In this document: piece by piece, positions 1-5,633 of the stretch
Position numbering within the stretch: position 1 is the first letter of the stretch
How the letters are laid out: each line of letters starts with the position of its first letter
From: Clostridium sp. CAG:510
GTDB lineage: Bacteria > Bacillota > Clostridia > Lachnospirales > Lachnospiraceae
Assembly (NCBI GenBank): GCA_000434615.1
Contig: FR880840.1
Coordinates: 1-15,663, forward strand
Reading direction: 5' to 3'
Length of the DNA: 15,663 nt
Notes under the pieces: generated by a model
The model's database searches: none
The model's input: the letters and a program-made list of their open reading frames with translations, nothing else
What the model was told of the DNA's origin: nothing
Made by a program: the position numbers and the translations under genes

Positions 1-2
1 TT

Positions 3-107
3 TTTAAATTAGACATGGAACGATTAGGAATTGCTGCTAAGAGAAAGCCTGCAAAGGTAATTGATTTCAGTCAGTATATAGAAAGCAACCGTGGTATTAA
101 CCATTAG
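3..107 (+). CDS. C-terminal end of an unrecognised protein (5' truncated)
   Basis: An open frame enters from the left edge and stops at TAG 105-107, giving about 34 residues. They are basic and hydrophilic (for example AKRKPAKVIDFSQYIES) and could be the tail of a soluble protein. An internal ATG at 15 has no good ribosome site, so the edge truncation is the likelier reading. I do not recognise the family. It lies on the same strand as the macro-domain gene downstream, but a degenerate stretch separates the two, so shared transcription is uncertain. It may also belong to the decayed material that follows. Confidence 0.35.
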   Translation, partial: FKLDMERLGIAAKRKPAKVIDFSQYIESNRGINH

Positions 108-117
108 TACCACGTAA

Positions 118-406
118 CTTTTTCTTGCAGAAATATCGGCTGGAGATTATAATTTTCATAGGTGGACAAGCAAACTGACAGAATATTATTCTGAATAGTA
201 AACGAACTTGCAAGCCACCGGAACTACACACAATAATGAAAAATGCAATGGTACTGGATTGGTATTAAAAATATGTGAAACGAAAGATAGTTGATGCAGG
301 CTTGCTTGTAAGAAACTATCTTTCGTTTTCTATTTATTCGACGACAGCCGAACATGGGGATGAAGCAAGGAAATTGATAGAAAAGTATTTGCAGATAAAA
401 AAATAA
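118..406 (+). pseudogene. Probable decayed gene remnant in two frames
   Basis: This stretch has no intact gene but holds protein-like fragments on the plus strand. Frame 1 is open from 118 to the TAG at 196-198 and reads SAGDYNFHRWTSKLTEYYSE near its end. Frame 2 is open from 179 to the TAA at 404-406, broken once by a TAA at 266-268. Around that stop it reads PPELHTIMKNAMVLDWY, then KYVKRKIVDAGLLV, and it ends HGDEARKLIEKYLQIKK. The fragments follow each other in order and have ordinary residue composition, as expected of one reading frame damaged by a frameshift near 185-198 and a nonsense change at 266. The family is not recognised. A 43-codon open piece from GTG 275 might still be expressed, but it has no clear ribosome site. 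Confidence 0.35.
278..328. repeat. Perfect 15-bp inverted repeat, terminator-like
   Basis: AAACGAAAGATAGTT at 278-292 is exactly complementary to 314-328, with a 21-nt loop. The plus-strand right arm runs into a short T-rich stretch (TTTTCTATTTATT), so it could end transcription coming from the left gene. The stem is A/T-rich and the T tract is interrupted, so it would be a weak terminator. It might instead be an operator-like site or the trace of a small element. Confidence 0.45.
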
Positions 407-415
407 TTTTATAAT
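388..415 (+). promoter_or_regulatory. Putative sigma-A promoter of the macro-domain gene
   Basis: A TTTGCA box at 388-393 is followed after 16 nt by a perfect TATAAT at 410-415. This predicts a start of transcription near 422 and a leader of about 50 nt before the TTG start at 472. The -35 box matches consensus at four of six positions. The region is A/T-rich, so chance matches are possible. Confidence 0.45.
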
Positions 416-459
416 TGGAACAACAGTAAAAGTCACAGTTGATAGACTATTATGAAGTT

Positions 460-464
460 GGAGG
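460..464 (+). promoter_or_regulatory. Ribosome binding site deciding the TTG 472 start
   Basis: GGAGG lies 7 nt before TTG 472. It selects this non-ATG start over the upstream TTG at 439, which has no Shine-Dalgarno match. Confidence 0.7.
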
Positions 465-471
465 TGATGAT

Positions 472-1539
472 TTGCCTTTTCAGATTATCAGAAATGACAT
501 AACAAAAGTAAAAGCAGATGCCATTGTGAATACGGCAAATCCTAATGTTACCGTTGGTGGTGGTGTAGATTCTGCTATATATAAAGCGGCCGGTAAGGAT
601 AAGCTTCTTGAAGCACGCAAGAAGATAGGTGTTCTGATGCCGGGGGAAGCAGCAATCACGGATGCCTTTGCTCTTGATGCAAAGTATATTATTCATGTAA
701 GTGGTCCATGGTGGACGGATGGAAGCAAAGGAGAGGAAGCATGTCTTCGTACTTGTTATGAGAAAGCTTTGCAGTTGGCAAAAGACTGCGGATGTAAATC
801 CATTGCTTTTCCGCTTCTTGCTACCGGTACCTATGGGTTCCCGAAGGAACTGGGAATACAGATTGCCGTTGATACTTTTACAGCTTTCCTGGAAGATAAT
901 GATATAGAAATTACGCTTGTTGTATTTGGTAGTGAGGATGTAACCATTTCCGGTAAACTGGTAGAAGATGTCGCCGGTTTTGTCGATGATGGATACGTGG
1001 CGACAGCTCTTGCAGAGGAATACAGAGATGACAGCTATTCGCGAGAGAAAGGAAATAACCCGGAGAGCAGAGTTGGTTCTATATCAAAGTCTATCCATAT
1101 TCCATTATTTCTGCGAAGAGAAAACAGGGATGAAATCAGGGATGAGGATGAAATTATCTTTGAAACACCGTCATTAGAGGATGCATTAAAGAAAATCTAC
1201 ACAGATTCCTTTGAGAAGCATTTACAGCAGCTTATCAATAAGAAGGGGTTAAAAAACTCCGAAGTATATGCTGCGGCGAATATTTCCAAGCAGTATTTTT
1301 CAAAACTGCTTAAGGGACAGGTAAAGCCTTCAAAGGAGAAGATGCTTGCACTTGCCGTGGGTTTACGACTTAATCTTGACGAGACGATTGACTTTCTTAG
1401 AATTGCCGGGTATGCGCTCTCACCGATATCGCAGACGGATAAGATTGTCGAATACTTTATAGAACATGAGGACTACAATGTGCTGAAAATTGATATTGTA
1501 CTGTTTGATTACGGACTGGATCCGCTGTCAAATCAATAA
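472..1539 (+). CDS. Macro domain protein with C-terminal HTH-like region
   Basis: The protein is predicted to bind or hydrolyse ADP-ribose derivatives and possibly to contact nucleic acid. Residues 1-155 form a macro domain. NTANPNVTVGGGVDSA (20-35) matches the ADP-ribose-binding loop, and PLLATGTYGFP (114-124) matches the second substrate loop. Residues 165-240 are an acidic, low-complexity linker. Residues 243-350 resemble a helix-turn-helix region found behind macro domains in Firmicutes (SEVYAAANISKQYFSKLL, then LALAVGLRLNLDETIDFLRIAGY). I choose TTG 472 because GGAGG at 460-464 sits 7 nt before it and the protein then starts directly at the macro strand. The frame is open further upstream, to TTG 439, without a ribosome site. 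The product is cytoplasmic. A terminator and then a VWA gene follow. The substrate is unknown: binding only, de-ADP-ribosylation and nucleotide-signal sensing are all possible. Confidence 0.85.
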   Translation: MPFQIIRNDITKVKADAIVNTANPNVTVGGGVDSAIYKAAGKDKLLEARKKIGVLMPGEAAITDAFALDAKYIIHVSGPWWTDGSKGEEACLRTCYEKALQLAKDCGCKSIAFPLLATGTYGFPKELGIQIAVDTFTAFLEDNDIEITLVVFGSEDVTISGKLVEDVAGFVDDGYVATALAEEYRDDSYSREKGNNPESRVGSISKSIHIPLFLRRENRDEIRDEDEIIFETPSLEDALKKIYTDSFEKHLQQLINKKGLKNSEVYAAANISKQYFSKLLKGQVKPSKEKMLALAVGLRLNLDETIDFLRIAGYALSPISQTDKIVEYFIEHEDYNVLKIDIVLFDYGLDPLSNQ

Positions 1540-1544
1540 CTTTG

Positions 1545-1575
1545 AAAGGTCGCCTCAGGGTTGACCTTTTTTCTT
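1545..1575 (+). terminator. Rho-independent terminator after the macro-domain gene
   Basis: AAAGGTC (1545-1551) pairs with GACCTTT (1563-1569) around an 11-nt loop, and the T run continues to 1572. It begins 5 nt after the macro gene stop. It probably weakens or ends read-through into the VWA gene, which would then need its own promoter in 1576-1640. I could not place one there with confidence. Confidence 0.75.
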
Positions 1576-1657
1576 TACTTATGGGTTATTATTACATCAC
1601 AACAAGGAAATGCCTCACTGCAGGGAGGTCAGTAATAGATAACGGAGGTAGAGAATA

Positions 1658-2371
1658 ATGAGTAAAGGTTTAACAGAAATCGTTTATATTTTGGATAGAA
1701 GCGGGTCTATGGGAGGACTTGAGGCGGACACTATCGGTGGTTTCAATTCTATGATGGAGAAGCAGAAAAAAACCGGTGAGAAAGCATATATATCTACGGT
1801 GCTGTTTGATGATAGATGCGAAGTGCTGCATGACAGAGTTCCGATTGATAAGATTAAGAAGATGACGGATAAAGAATATTACGTTCGCGGATGTACGGCT
1901 CTTCTTGACGCTGTAGGTGGAGCAATCCATCATATCGGCAACATTCATAAGTATGCAAGACCGGAAGAACGGCCGGAAAAGACCATCTTTGTAATCACCA
2001 CGGACGGAATGGAGAATGCCAGCAGGCAGTATTCCTATGATAAGATTCAGAAGATGGTAAAGCGCCAGCAGAAAAAGTATGGCTGGGAGTTTATCTTTAT
2101 TGGAGCTAACATTGATGCATATGCTGAGGCTCAGCGTTTTGGAATCAGAAAAGAGCGTGCCGTAAATTATGTACATGATAATATTGGTACCGCTATGGTA
2201 TATGAAGGTGTGTCTAAGGCAGTATGTTTTGCGATGAAAGCAAGTACTGCGGAAGACATGGAAGACTGCCTTAATGACAGTGGCTGGGAGGTTCCGATAG
2301 AAGCGGATTATCTGACTCGTTCAAAGCCGAATTATCATCAAAGAAGCGAGTTGAAAAGGAAGTTGCATTAG
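1658..2371 (+). CDS. TerY-type von Willebrand factor A (VWA) protein
   Basis: This is a cytoplasmic VWA-domain protein of the TerY/YegL type, presumed to bind a metal ion and a protein partner. The metal-ion site (MIDAS) is complete: D13-R-S15-G-S17, T80 in GCTALLDA, and D116 in TTDGMEN. The domain fills residues 5-185. There is no signal peptide or membrane segment. GGAGG at 1644-1648 is 9 nt before ATG 1658. Related VWA proteins occur beside macro-domain proteins, kinases and PP2C phosphatases in Ter-associated stress loci. Only the macro partner is seen here, 118 nt upstream. The last residues (YHQRSELKRKLH) look unlike an ordinary domain end, and an open overlapping frame continues to 2412, so a frameshift near the 3' end is possible. 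The function of the pair is inferred from context. Confidence 0.85.
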   Translation: MSKGLTEIVYILDRSGSMGGLEADTIGGFNSMMEKQKKTGEKAYISTVLFDDRCEVLHDRVPIDKIKKMTDKEYYVRGCTALLDAVGGAIHHIGNIHKYARPEERPEKTIFVITTDGMENASRQYSYDKIQKMVKRQQKKYGWEFIFIGANIDAYAEAQRFGIRKERAVNYVHDNIGTAMVYEGVSKAVCFAMKASTAEDMEDCLNDSGWEVPIEADYLTRSKPNYHQRSELKRKLH

Positions 2372-2412
2372 AGATGCTGCAGTACGTGTTGAATAATTAC
2401 GAAGAGAAATAA
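2279..2412 (+). other. Overlapping open frame at the VWA 3' end, possible lost C-terminus
   Basis: Frame 1 is open from just after a TGA at 2275-2277 to TAA 2410-2412. It ends with a natural-looking helical tail (SSKKRVEKEVALEMLQYV, then LNNYEEK). The annotated VWA frame stops at 2371 inside it. Either the VWA gene has suffered a frameshift around 2280-2340, or this is the 3' remnant of a different gene joined here by deletion. It has no start codon with a ribosome site of its own. Confidence 0.35.
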
Positions 2413-2417
2413 GGAAA

Positions 2418-2451
2418 GCCCCCACCCCTCATTCATGAGGGGTAGGGGAGC
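2418..2451. repeat. GC-rich 13-bp hairpin, possibly an IS200/IS605-type right end
   Basis: CCCCACCCCTCAT (2420-2432) pairs with 2435-2448 across a 2-nt loop, with one bulged A at 2444. It follows the stop at 2412 by 7 nt. A sequence of the form AAGCCCCCACC...GGGGTAG resembles the subterminal hairpin of IS200/IS605-family elements, but no tnpA or tnpB gene is present. On the minus strand it is followed by CTTTCCTT and could end transcription of the redox-protein gene. Confidence 0.45.
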
Positions 2452-2453
2452 TC

Positions 2454-2480
2454 AGAGTGCCGTAGGCACTTTTGCTGTTT
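2454..2480 (+). terminator. Rho-independent terminator downstream of the VWA gene
   Basis: AGTGCC (2456-2461) pairs with GGCACT (2465-2470) around a GTA loop and is followed by TTTTGCTGTTT. With the preceding GC-rich hairpin it separates the plus-strand VWA gene from the convergent redox-protein gene, whose stop is at 2494. Confidence 0.65.
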
Positions 2481-2493
2481 AACTAAGGGGATT

Positions 2494-2907
2494 TTATGCC
2501 TTCTTTTCCTCCTCATACTCTTTAATCGTTTCTTCCAAAATATCGCATGCCGTTTCCACGGTCATCTTGCAGCGGTATTCCGGCTTGAAGGACTGGGGCT
2601 TGATGTCCTTGCACAGGGTGGAACCGTATTTTGCATTGAATTTGCGCATCAGCTTCATGACAACGGGGCGGATGTCCTCACTTTCGTGAGCCTTGGCTTC
2701 CACGTACTTCATGGATAAGACGGAAGCGGCGGCAAGTACGGCACCGCAGGTGTTTCCACACTGGATACCGGCGCCGTAAGCGCCGACCATAATCATATCC
2801 CTGTCGTGAAGCTTCAGGTCATAATAATCATTGGCAGCCCGGAGCAGGGTCTCCGCGCAGTTGTAATTCTGCTCAAAATAGTACTTCTGGTAAACATCTT
2901 TTAACAT
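2494..2907 (-). CDS. C_GCAxxG_C_C family putative redox protein
   Basis: A small cysteine-rich protein of the family named for its spaced C_GCAxxG_C_C cysteines, common in anaerobes and thought to be redox-active, possibly metal-binding. Six cysteines are visible: C17 in YNCAETLL, C50 and C54 in GAGIQCGNTCGA, C99, C113 and C121. No signal peptide or membrane segment is seen. Two ATGs compete. The one at 2911-2913 leaves only 3 nt after AGGAG, whereas that at 2905-2907 leaves 9 nt, so I choose the latter (137 residues). It lies about 40 nt downstream of the MATE gene on the same strand and is probably its second operon gene. The reaction is unknown; redox buffering or electron transfer is inferred from the cysteines. 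Confidence 0.85.
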   Translation of the reverse strand: MLKDVYQKYYFEQNYNCAETLLRAANDYYDLKLHDRDMIMVGAYGAGIQCGNTCGAVLAAASVLSMKYVEAKAHESEDIRPVVMKLMRKFNAKYGSTLCKDIKPQSFKPEYRCKMTVETACDILEETIKEYEEEKKA

Positions 2908-2946
2908 AAACATTCTCTCCTTTTTCTTGATGTATTTAATTGAATA

Positions 2947-4290
2947 TTAAATTACCTTATGCTCCAGCCATTTCCGGGAATGGAACCGAATGGTAAAGAT
3001 AATGGCGCGCAGGCTCCAGTCGGCGAACATGCCAATCCACACGGCAATGGGACCGAAGCCCCAGACACGGCAGAGGTAAATGCACAGGCTGACACGGCAG
3101 AGCCACATGGTACAGCAGGAAGTAATCATGGAAAACTTCACATCCCCGGCAGCACGCATGCCGTATGCCGGAATAAAGGAAAGCACCCAGGAAATAGGCT
3201 TGGTAATTGTAATGAAAATAACCATGTTGAAACAAAGCTTCGCACTTTCCGCTTCCATACCGCCGAGCATGGTAATTGGTTTCGTGAGCGCAAGGACAAT
3301 GAGACAGCTTGCGATAATGACGATTTCCGCCAGCCGGGAAAGCTTCTTTATATAGTAAACGGCTTCGTCTTTTCTGCCCGCTCCCAGGCATTGTCCCACA
3401 ACGGTCATCAGACCGATGCCGATGCCCATGGCAGCTACACCGTTTAACATTTCCAAAATGTTGGTCATGGCCTGGGCGGCAATGGCGATGGTGCCCAGTG
3501 TGGAAACCGTGGACTGAATGGCCAGTTTGCCAAACTGGAACATACTGTTTTCAATGCCCGAAGGAATACCGATATACAGGATATTTTTAATTAAGGAAAA
3601 ATCCGGCCGGATGGACAGATAATTGCGGACGGAAATGGGTTCCTTGTCTCCGCGAAGTTGCCAGATAACGACCACGGCACAGAAAATCCGGGAAATCAGA
3701 GTGGAAATGGCAGCACCGGCAACGCCCATATTCAGCCCAAAAATAAGTATAGCATTTCCGCCGATATTTAGAAAGTTGGAAATGACGGATATAATCATGG
3801 GTCTGCGGCTGTCGTTCTGCGCTCTCATAATGGAAGCTCCCGCATCGTACAGACCGATAAACGGGAAGGAAAGCAGGGTAAACAAAAAATAAGACTGGGA
3901 GTTTGCCATAACGTCGGCTTCTACTTTTCCGAAAATAAAGTGCAGCAAGGGGACACGGAAAAGCAGGCAGAGCAGGGAAAGGGCTGTGGAAAGCACTGCC
4001 ATTACCAGCAATACCTGCCGGGCAGCATGATTGGCGCTTTTTTCGTTGTGGCTTCCAAGATACTGGGAACAAAGTATGGCGCCGCCGGCAGCCAGGGCAG
4101 AAAGCGCCTGGATAACCAGCACGTTTATGGAGTCCACAAGAGACACGGCGGAAATGGCGGCAGAGCCCACGTTGCTTACCATCATGGTGTCCACGGTTCC
4201 CATCAGGCAGCTTAAGAGCTGTTCCACAATAATGGGAATGAGGAGCTTTTTAAGGTCCAGATTGCTGTATATATGGTCGGAGTTGTTCAT
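2947..4290 (-). CDS. MATE family multidrug/cation efflux transporter
   Basis: A 447-residue inner-membrane protein of the multidrug and toxin extrusion family, which exports organic cations or metabolites in exchange for Na+ or H+. About twelve hydrophobic helices are present. The first half opens with LLIPIIVEQLLSCLMGTVDT, the usual start of MATE proteins, and continues with ALAAGGAILCSQYLG. The second half starts near residue 240 with GIPSGIENSMFQFGK, the pseudo-repeat expected in the family. The length is typical. ATG 4288-4290 has only a weak purine-rich site upstream (AGAAAGAAG). The gene is transcribed divergently from the flavodiiron gene and appears to lead an operon with the cysteine-rich protein. 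The substrate cannot be read from sequence. Confidence 0.93.
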   Translation of the reverse strand: MNNSDHIYSNLDLKKLLIPIIVEQLLSCLMGTVDTMMVSNVGSAAISAVSLVDSINVLVIQALSALAAGGAILCSQYLGSHNEKSANHAARQVLLVMAVLSTALSLLCLLFRVPLLHFIFGKVEADVMANSQSYFLFTLLSFPFIGLYDAGASIMRAQNDSRRPMIISVISNFLNIGGNAILIFGLNMGVAGAAISTLISRIFCAVVVIWQLRGDKEPISVRNYLSIRPDFSLIKNILYIGIPSGIENSMFQFGKLAIQSTVSTLGTIAIAAQAMTNILEMLNGVAAMGIGIGLMTVVGQCLGAGRKDEAVYYIKKLSRLAEIVIIASCLIVLALTKPITMLGGMEAESAKLCFNMVIFITITKPISWVLSFIPAYGMRAAGDVKFSMITSCCTMWLCRVSLCIYLCRVWGFGPIAVWIGMFADWSLRAIIFTIRFHSRKWLEHKVI

Positions 4291-4316
4291 AGGTAAAGCT
4301 TCTTTCTGTGACGTTT

Positions 4317-4328
4317 CTGCAAATGCAG
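4317..4328. repeat. Small palindrome at the MATE transcription start, operator candidate
   Basis: CTGCA-AA-TGCAG is a 5+2+5 palindrome that overlaps the predicted +1 of the MATE promoter (near 4326). That is a common place for a repressor site, but the palindrome is short. Confidence 0.25.
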
Positions 4329-4332
4329 AGGT

Positions 4333-4341
4333 ATTATAGCA
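4333..4341 (-). promoter_or_regulatory. Extended -10 promoter of the MATE operon
   Basis: Read on the minus strand, the sequence is TGCTATAAT, a perfect TATAAT preceded by the TGn extension. No good -35 box is seen at 16-18 nt, which fits an extended -10 promoter. The predicted start is near 4326, about 36 nt before the MATE ATG. Confidence 0.6.
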
Positions 4342-4397
4342 CGATTCCTTGGAAAATCATATCCCCAAATCTTCCATAAAACAATAGCGGAAAACAC

Positions 4398-4426
4398 TTG
4401 CGAAGAGCCCCTGTTTACGTTACATT
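4398..4426 (+). promoter_or_regulatory. Putative sigma-A promoter of the flavodiiron gene
   Basis: TTGCGA (4398-4403), a 17-nt spacer and TACATT (4421-4426) lie in the divergent 170-nt intergenic region, about 35 nt before the ATG at 4461. Each box matches consensus at four of six positions. The in-frame TTG 4398 is part of this -35 box, which argues against its use as a start codon. Confidence 0.45.
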
Positions 4427-4460
4427 TACATTAAAGAAAAGAAACTCAGGAGGAAAACCT

Positions 4461-5633
4461 ATGGAAATCAGTGCAAGTGTAAAATATGTAGGAGTGAATG
4501 ACCATCAGGTGGATTTGTTTGAAGGACAGTACCGGGTACCGAACGGTATGGCATACAATTCTTATGTGATTATGGATGAAAAAACAGCGGTCATGGATAC
4601 GGTTGACGGCTCCTTCAGCGAAGAATGGCTGCAGAATCTGGAAACAGTATTGGAGGGAAAGACACCGGATTATCTGGTTATCCAGCATATGGAGCCCGAC
4701 CATTCCGCCAGTATACCGGCATTTTTGGAGAAATACCCGGAGGTAACGGTGGTTTCCACGGCTATGGGTTTTAAATTTATGGAGCAGTTTTTCCCGGAAT
4801 ATTTTGCCAGGGCAGGCATAGAAAAGAAACTTGTAGCAGCAAACGGCGGAACACTGGAACTTGGTGAACACACCCTGCATTTTGTGTATGCACCCATGGT
4901 GCACTGGCCGGAGGTTATGATGACGTATGAGTCCGCAGAAAAAATTCTCTTTGCAGCGGACGGATTCGGAAAATTCGGAGCTCTGGATGTGGAAGAGGAC
5001 TGGACGGACGAAGCCAGACGTTATTATATCGGGATTGTGGGAAAATACGGCGCACAGGTGCAGGCGGTCTTAAAAAAGGCGGCCACACTGGATATCCGGA
5101 CAATCTGCTCCCTGCATGGCCCGGTATTAAAAGATAATCTGGGATTTTATCTGGAAAAATATGATAAGTGGTCTTCCTATCAGCCGGAAGAGGCAGGCGT
5201 TGTGATTGCCTATGCGTCCGTTTACGGAAATACCCGTAAGGCAGCCGAATATCTGGCGGAAAAACTGGCAGAGAAAGGACAGAAAACGGTTCTGTACGAT
5301 TTGGCAAGATGCGACAAAGCAGAAGCCATAGCGGATGCGTTCCGTTATGACAGACTGGTGCTGGCGGGAATTACCTATAACGGCGACCTCTTCCCTTGCA
5401 TGCGTGCCTACATCGAGGGGCTGACCGAGCGCAGTTACCAGAACCGTAAGGTTGCGGTTGTTGAGAACGGAACCTGGGCGCCCCTGGCAGAAAAAATCAT
5501 AACGGGCATGTTAGAAAAGAGCAAAGACATTACCTTTGCCGAAACGAAGGTATGCATCCGCTCCGCCATGAATGAGCAGAATAAGGCAGAATTGGAAAAA
5601 TTAGCCGAAGAACTGGCAATTTCGCTCTCTTAG
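4461..5633 (+). CDS. fprA: FprA-type flavodiiron protein (O2/NO reductase)
   Basis: A cytoplasmic flavodiiron protein, which reduces O2 to water and/or NO to N2O and so protects anaerobes from oxygen or nitrosative stress. The N-terminal metallo-beta-lactamase-like domain (1-245) has every iron ligand: H76, E78, D80 and H81 in HMEPDHSAS, H148 in MVHWPE, D167 in AADGFGKFG, and H219 in SLHGPVL. The flavodoxin domain (246-390) carries the FMN phosphate loop YASVYGNTRK (251-260). At 390 residues it is the minimal class-A form with no fused rubredoxin, so electrons must come from a separate carrier. AGGAGG at 4448-4453, 7 nt before ATG 4461, fixes the start; the frame upstream is open but lies over promoter sequence. 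Its stop overlaps the convergent permease stop. Confidence 0.95.
   Translation: MEISASVKYVGVNDHQVDLFEGQYRVPNGMAYNSYVIMDEKTAVMDTVDGSFSEEWLQNLETVLEGKTPDYLVIQHMEPDHSASIPAFLEKYPEVTVVSTAMGFKFMEQFFPEYFARAGIEKKLVAANGGTLELGEHTLHFVYAPMVHWPEVMMTYESAEKILFAADGFGKFGALDVEEDWTDEARRYYIGIVGKYGAQVQAVLKKAATLDIRTICSLHGPVLKDNLGFYLEKYDKWSSYQPEEAGVVIAYASVYGNTRKAAEYLAEKLAEKGQKTVLYDLARCDKAEAIADAFRYDRLVLAGITYNGDLFPCMRAYIEGLTERSYQNRKVAVVENGTWAPLAEKIITGMLEKSKDITFAETKVCIRSAMNEQNKAELEKLAEELAISLS

Noticed and set aside
179..193. CAGAAT-ATT-ATTCTG palindrome
   Set aside because: It is short, A/T-rich, with a 3-nt loop and no T tract or nearby start, so it is likely chance.
275..406. Separate 43-codon gene from GTG 275
   Set aside because: It has no ribosome site, and the frame continues upstream through a single stop with matching protein-like sequence, so a decayed larger gene fits better.
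439..471. Upstream TTG start for the macro-domain protein
   Set aside because: It has no Shine-Dalgarno match, while TTG 472 has GGAGG at 7 nt and aligns with the usual macro-domain beginning.
1670..2176. Minus-strand open frame over the VWA gene
   Set aside because: It mirrors the VWA gene, which has the full MIDAS motif and a strong ribosome site.
2959..3447. Long plus-strand open frame over the MATE gene
   Set aside because: It is antisense to a clear MATE gene, has no ribosome site and shows the low-complexity composition of a shadow frame.
4398..4460. N-terminal extension of the flavodiiron protein from TTG 4398
   Set aside because: The stretch holds a promoter and an AGGAGG site for ATG 4461, and flavodiiron proteins do not carry such a leader.
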